This document shows positions 15,019 through 18,237 of a stretch of 18,237 nt of DNA, one piece after another (position 1 is the stretch's first letter; each line of letters starts with the position of its first letter). The notes beneath the pieces are model-generated. The model worked only from the letters and a program-made list of their open reading frames with translations, was not told where the DNA came from and searched no databases. Position numbers and translations under genes: made by a program. Source of the DNA: Xanthomonas translucens pv. translucens DSM 18974 (lineage in GTDB: Bacteria > Pseudomonadota > Gammaproteobacteria > Xanthomonadales > Xanthomonadaceae); assembly GCF_000331775.1 (NCBI RefSeq), contig NZ_CAPJ01000278.1, positions 1-18,237 on the forward strand, written 5' to 3'.

Positions 15019-15049
15019 GGCGTGCGCGCATCATAGACAAGCGCACGCC
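15019..15049 (-). terminator. Hairpin between thiC and the channel gene
   Basis: A perfect 9-bp stem, GGCGTGCGC at 15019-15027 with GCGCACGCC at 15041-15049, encloses a 13-base loop. It starts 24 bases after the thiC stop. The loop, read on the minus strand, includes TATGAT, a good -10 match about 30 bases before the channel start, so the same place may both end thiC transcription and start the channel message. No T-run and no clear -35 are seen. Confidence 0.4.
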
Positions 15050-15073
15050 ACGGCGGCGGGATGATCCCGGGGC

Positions 15074-17160
<2,087 letters not shown>

Positions 17161-17164
17161 GGCT

Positions 17165-17193
17165 ATTAGACCCGTTTCTGCAGCGCACGCCAA
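17165..17193 (-). promoter_or_regulatory. Predicted sigma70 promoter of the thiC riboswitch transcript
   Basis: On the minus strand a -35 TTGGCG (17188-17193), a 17-base spacer and a -10 TCTAAT (17165-17170, five of six matches) precede the aptamer. The expected start is near 17158, exactly at the 5' edge of P1. This agreement of position supports the call. Confidence 0.6.
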
Positions 17194-17382
17194 CCGCGCG
17201 CAGATGAATCGGCGCACAATCGGGCCGGCTTCGTGTCAATGCCGGCACATGCGTGCACGGCATCGTGGCACCCCCTGGCGAAATACCGCGCCTGGCCTGG
17301 GTCACATAAGAACGACGTCCCTCTCCCCCTGACGCCGGCTCGACACCGGCGGCGTTGTTTTGTGCGGCGTTCGCCACCGGCT
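17194..17382. other. Spacer between the chemotaxis-like gene and the thiC promoter
   Basis: No gene is seen. GCCGG/CCGGC (about 17335-17351) followed by GGCGTTGTTTT on the plus strand looks like a weak terminator pointing away from thiC. A TTGACA on the minus strand (17234-17239) has no matching -10 at normal spacing. Confidence 0.4.
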
Positions 17383-18237
17383 TCATTCCAGCACGTAGGC
17401 CACGCGCAATCCGCCCCAGTGGCGGCCACGCACGTACACCGGCACCGACAGGTCGAACAGGATCTGTCCGGTATCGCGCCGATACACTTGCAACAGATAC
17501 GGCTCGGTGTGACGGCCGACGCTGCGCCCGACCCGATCGGCGAACATGCGCTTGGTGCGGTTGCCGACCAGGTCGCGGGCGCGGTCGCCGCTCAGCGGCT
17601 GGCTGAAGTGCAGGTTGTGGGTCGGCACGTAGCCGTCCGGGGTGGCGCAGATCGCGAACACGATCCACGGATGCGCGGCCAGCAGCGGTTCCTGCAACGG
17701 CGGCAGCAGTTCGTCGCACAGCGCATCGAAGGCGGTGCGGTACTTGGGCGGATCGATGCCTGCGATCGGCGTGTAGTCGTTGGAAAACAGCGCATCCTCT
17801 CCGATACGGCCACGGGCGATCGCCTCGCCCAGCGCCTTGCCGATGCTGCCGGCGGTCGCCGTCGCCAGTTCGCGGATGCGCGCGTGCCGCGGCTGCTGCA
17901 TCGGATCGGCCGGCAAGCGGAACAGGCCCACGCAGTCGTGCAGGGTGGCGCTGCCGGCGCCCAGCGCCGCGCTGCGCTCGACCACGCGCGCGACATGCTC
18001 CAGGTTGCTGCGGCTGAGTCCGACCACGTGCGCGACCGCGCGGTCGATGCCACCGATCTCCTCGCCTTGCGCGGCAACGCGGGTGGCCACGGTCTCCATC
18101 GCCGCACTGGCGCGGCCGAGCAACTGGCCGATGCCGCCGAGCACCTGCTCGGTGCGCTGCGCCGAGGCGGCGCTGTCCTGCAAGGCGCTGCCGGTCTCGC
18201 CGAGGATGCTGCGCACGTCGCGCGCGGCGGCGGCGGC
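17383..18237 (-). CDS. Methyl-accepting-chemotaxis-like protein, C-terminal part
   Basis: The last 284 codons of a minus-strand gene are present; the 5' part lies beyond the right edge. The first 90 or so visible residues are a helical, Ala/Ser/Gln-rich stretch (GETGSALQDSAASAQRTEQV, later AAMETVATRVAAQGEEIGGI) like the cytoplasmic coiled coil of chemoreceptors. The C-terminal 180 residues form a separate globular domain with YTPIAGIDPPKYRTAFDALC, HPWIVFAICATPDGYVPTHN, and ILFDLSVPVYVRGRHWGGLR near the end. The last phrase is typical of soluble sensor-like domains placed after the signalling coiled coil in some receptors. The conserved receptor hairpin tip that contacts CheA/CheW is not visible in the window, so a true chemotaxis role is inferred. 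Confidence 0.72.
   Translation of the reverse strand, partial: AAAAARDVRSILGETGSALQDSAASAQRTEQVLGGIGQLLGRASAAMETVATRVAAQGEEIGGIDRAVAHVVGLSRSNLEHVARVVERSAALGAGSATLHDCVGLFRLPADPMQQPRHARIRELATATAGSIGKALGEAIARGRIGEDALFSNDYTPIAGIDPPKYRTAFDALCDELLPPLQEPLLAAHPWIVFAICATPDGYVPTHNLHFSQPLSGDRARDLVGNRTKRMFADRVGRSVGRHTEPYLLQVYRRDTGQILFDLSVPVYVRGRHWGGLRVAYVLE

Noticed and set aside
17234..17239. TTGACA on the minus strand as the thiC -35 box
   Set aside because: No acceptable -10 lies 16-18 bases downstream; the pair TTGGCG/TCTAAT nearer the aptamer fits better.

Overview
This 18.2 kb, GC-rich window looks like a Xanthomonas chromosome, or that of a close Xanthomonadaceae relative. The evidence is the ThiC sequence and its 625-residue length, the 187-residue short adenylate kinase, a PPi-type phosphofructokinase beside a membrane pyrophosphatase, and many copies of a GTAGGAGCGGCTTCAGCCGC palindrome typical of xanthomonads. 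The genus is inferred from memory of these families, not from a search. The window is mostly core metabolism, with short stretches of repeats and broken genes between the genes. No tRNA, rRNA, CRISPR array, IS element or prophage was seen.

Layout: (1) 1-2208, the start of an unidentified, possibly kinase-like gene (minus strand), diverging from a large DedA-PAP2-LssY membrane fusion protein (plus). (2) 2258-5171, a minus-strand pair, mpl then a stand-alone LON-domain gene, flanked by REP-like inverted pairs. The 816 bp gap between adk and mpl holds a string of hairpins and two more REP pairs. (3) 5288-12293, adk (minus) diverging from pfp (plus), then hppA and ppa (plus). Between pfp and hppA lie a heptamer tandem array, a frameshifted DUF6434-like small gene and a minus-strand exported hypothetical gene. 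A second exported hypothetical gene lies between hppA and ppa. (4) 12452-14336, an HDOD protein with a degenerate receiver domain, then a decayed beta-propeller gene and a strong plus-strand terminator with no obvious parent gene. (5) 14337-17193, a promoter and TPP riboswitch driving thiC (minus), followed by a two-pore-type ion-channel-like gene with an altered filter. (6) 17383-18237, the C-terminal part of a chemotaxis-receptor-like gene (minus), running off the window.

How the genes work together: pfp, hppA and ppa all use inorganic pyrophosphate. Pfp spends it (or makes it, in reverse) at the fructose-6-phosphate/fructose-1,6-bisphosphate step, HppA turns its hydrolysis into a proton gradient, and Ppa removes it in the cytosol. 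With adk next door, this is a compact PPi and adenylate energy neighbourhood. It is the most coherent functional theme in the window, although the genes are separated by spacers and opposite-strand genes and are not one simple operon. mpl belongs to peptidoglycan recycling and thiC to thiamine synthesis under riboswitch control.

I see no convincing new defence or mobile system. The observations most worth following are the PPi cluster, the missing catalytic histidine in the PAP2 domain, the pseudo-receiver HDOD protein, the channel with a non-canonical filter, the multi-hairpin element at 4773-4930, and the heptamer array.
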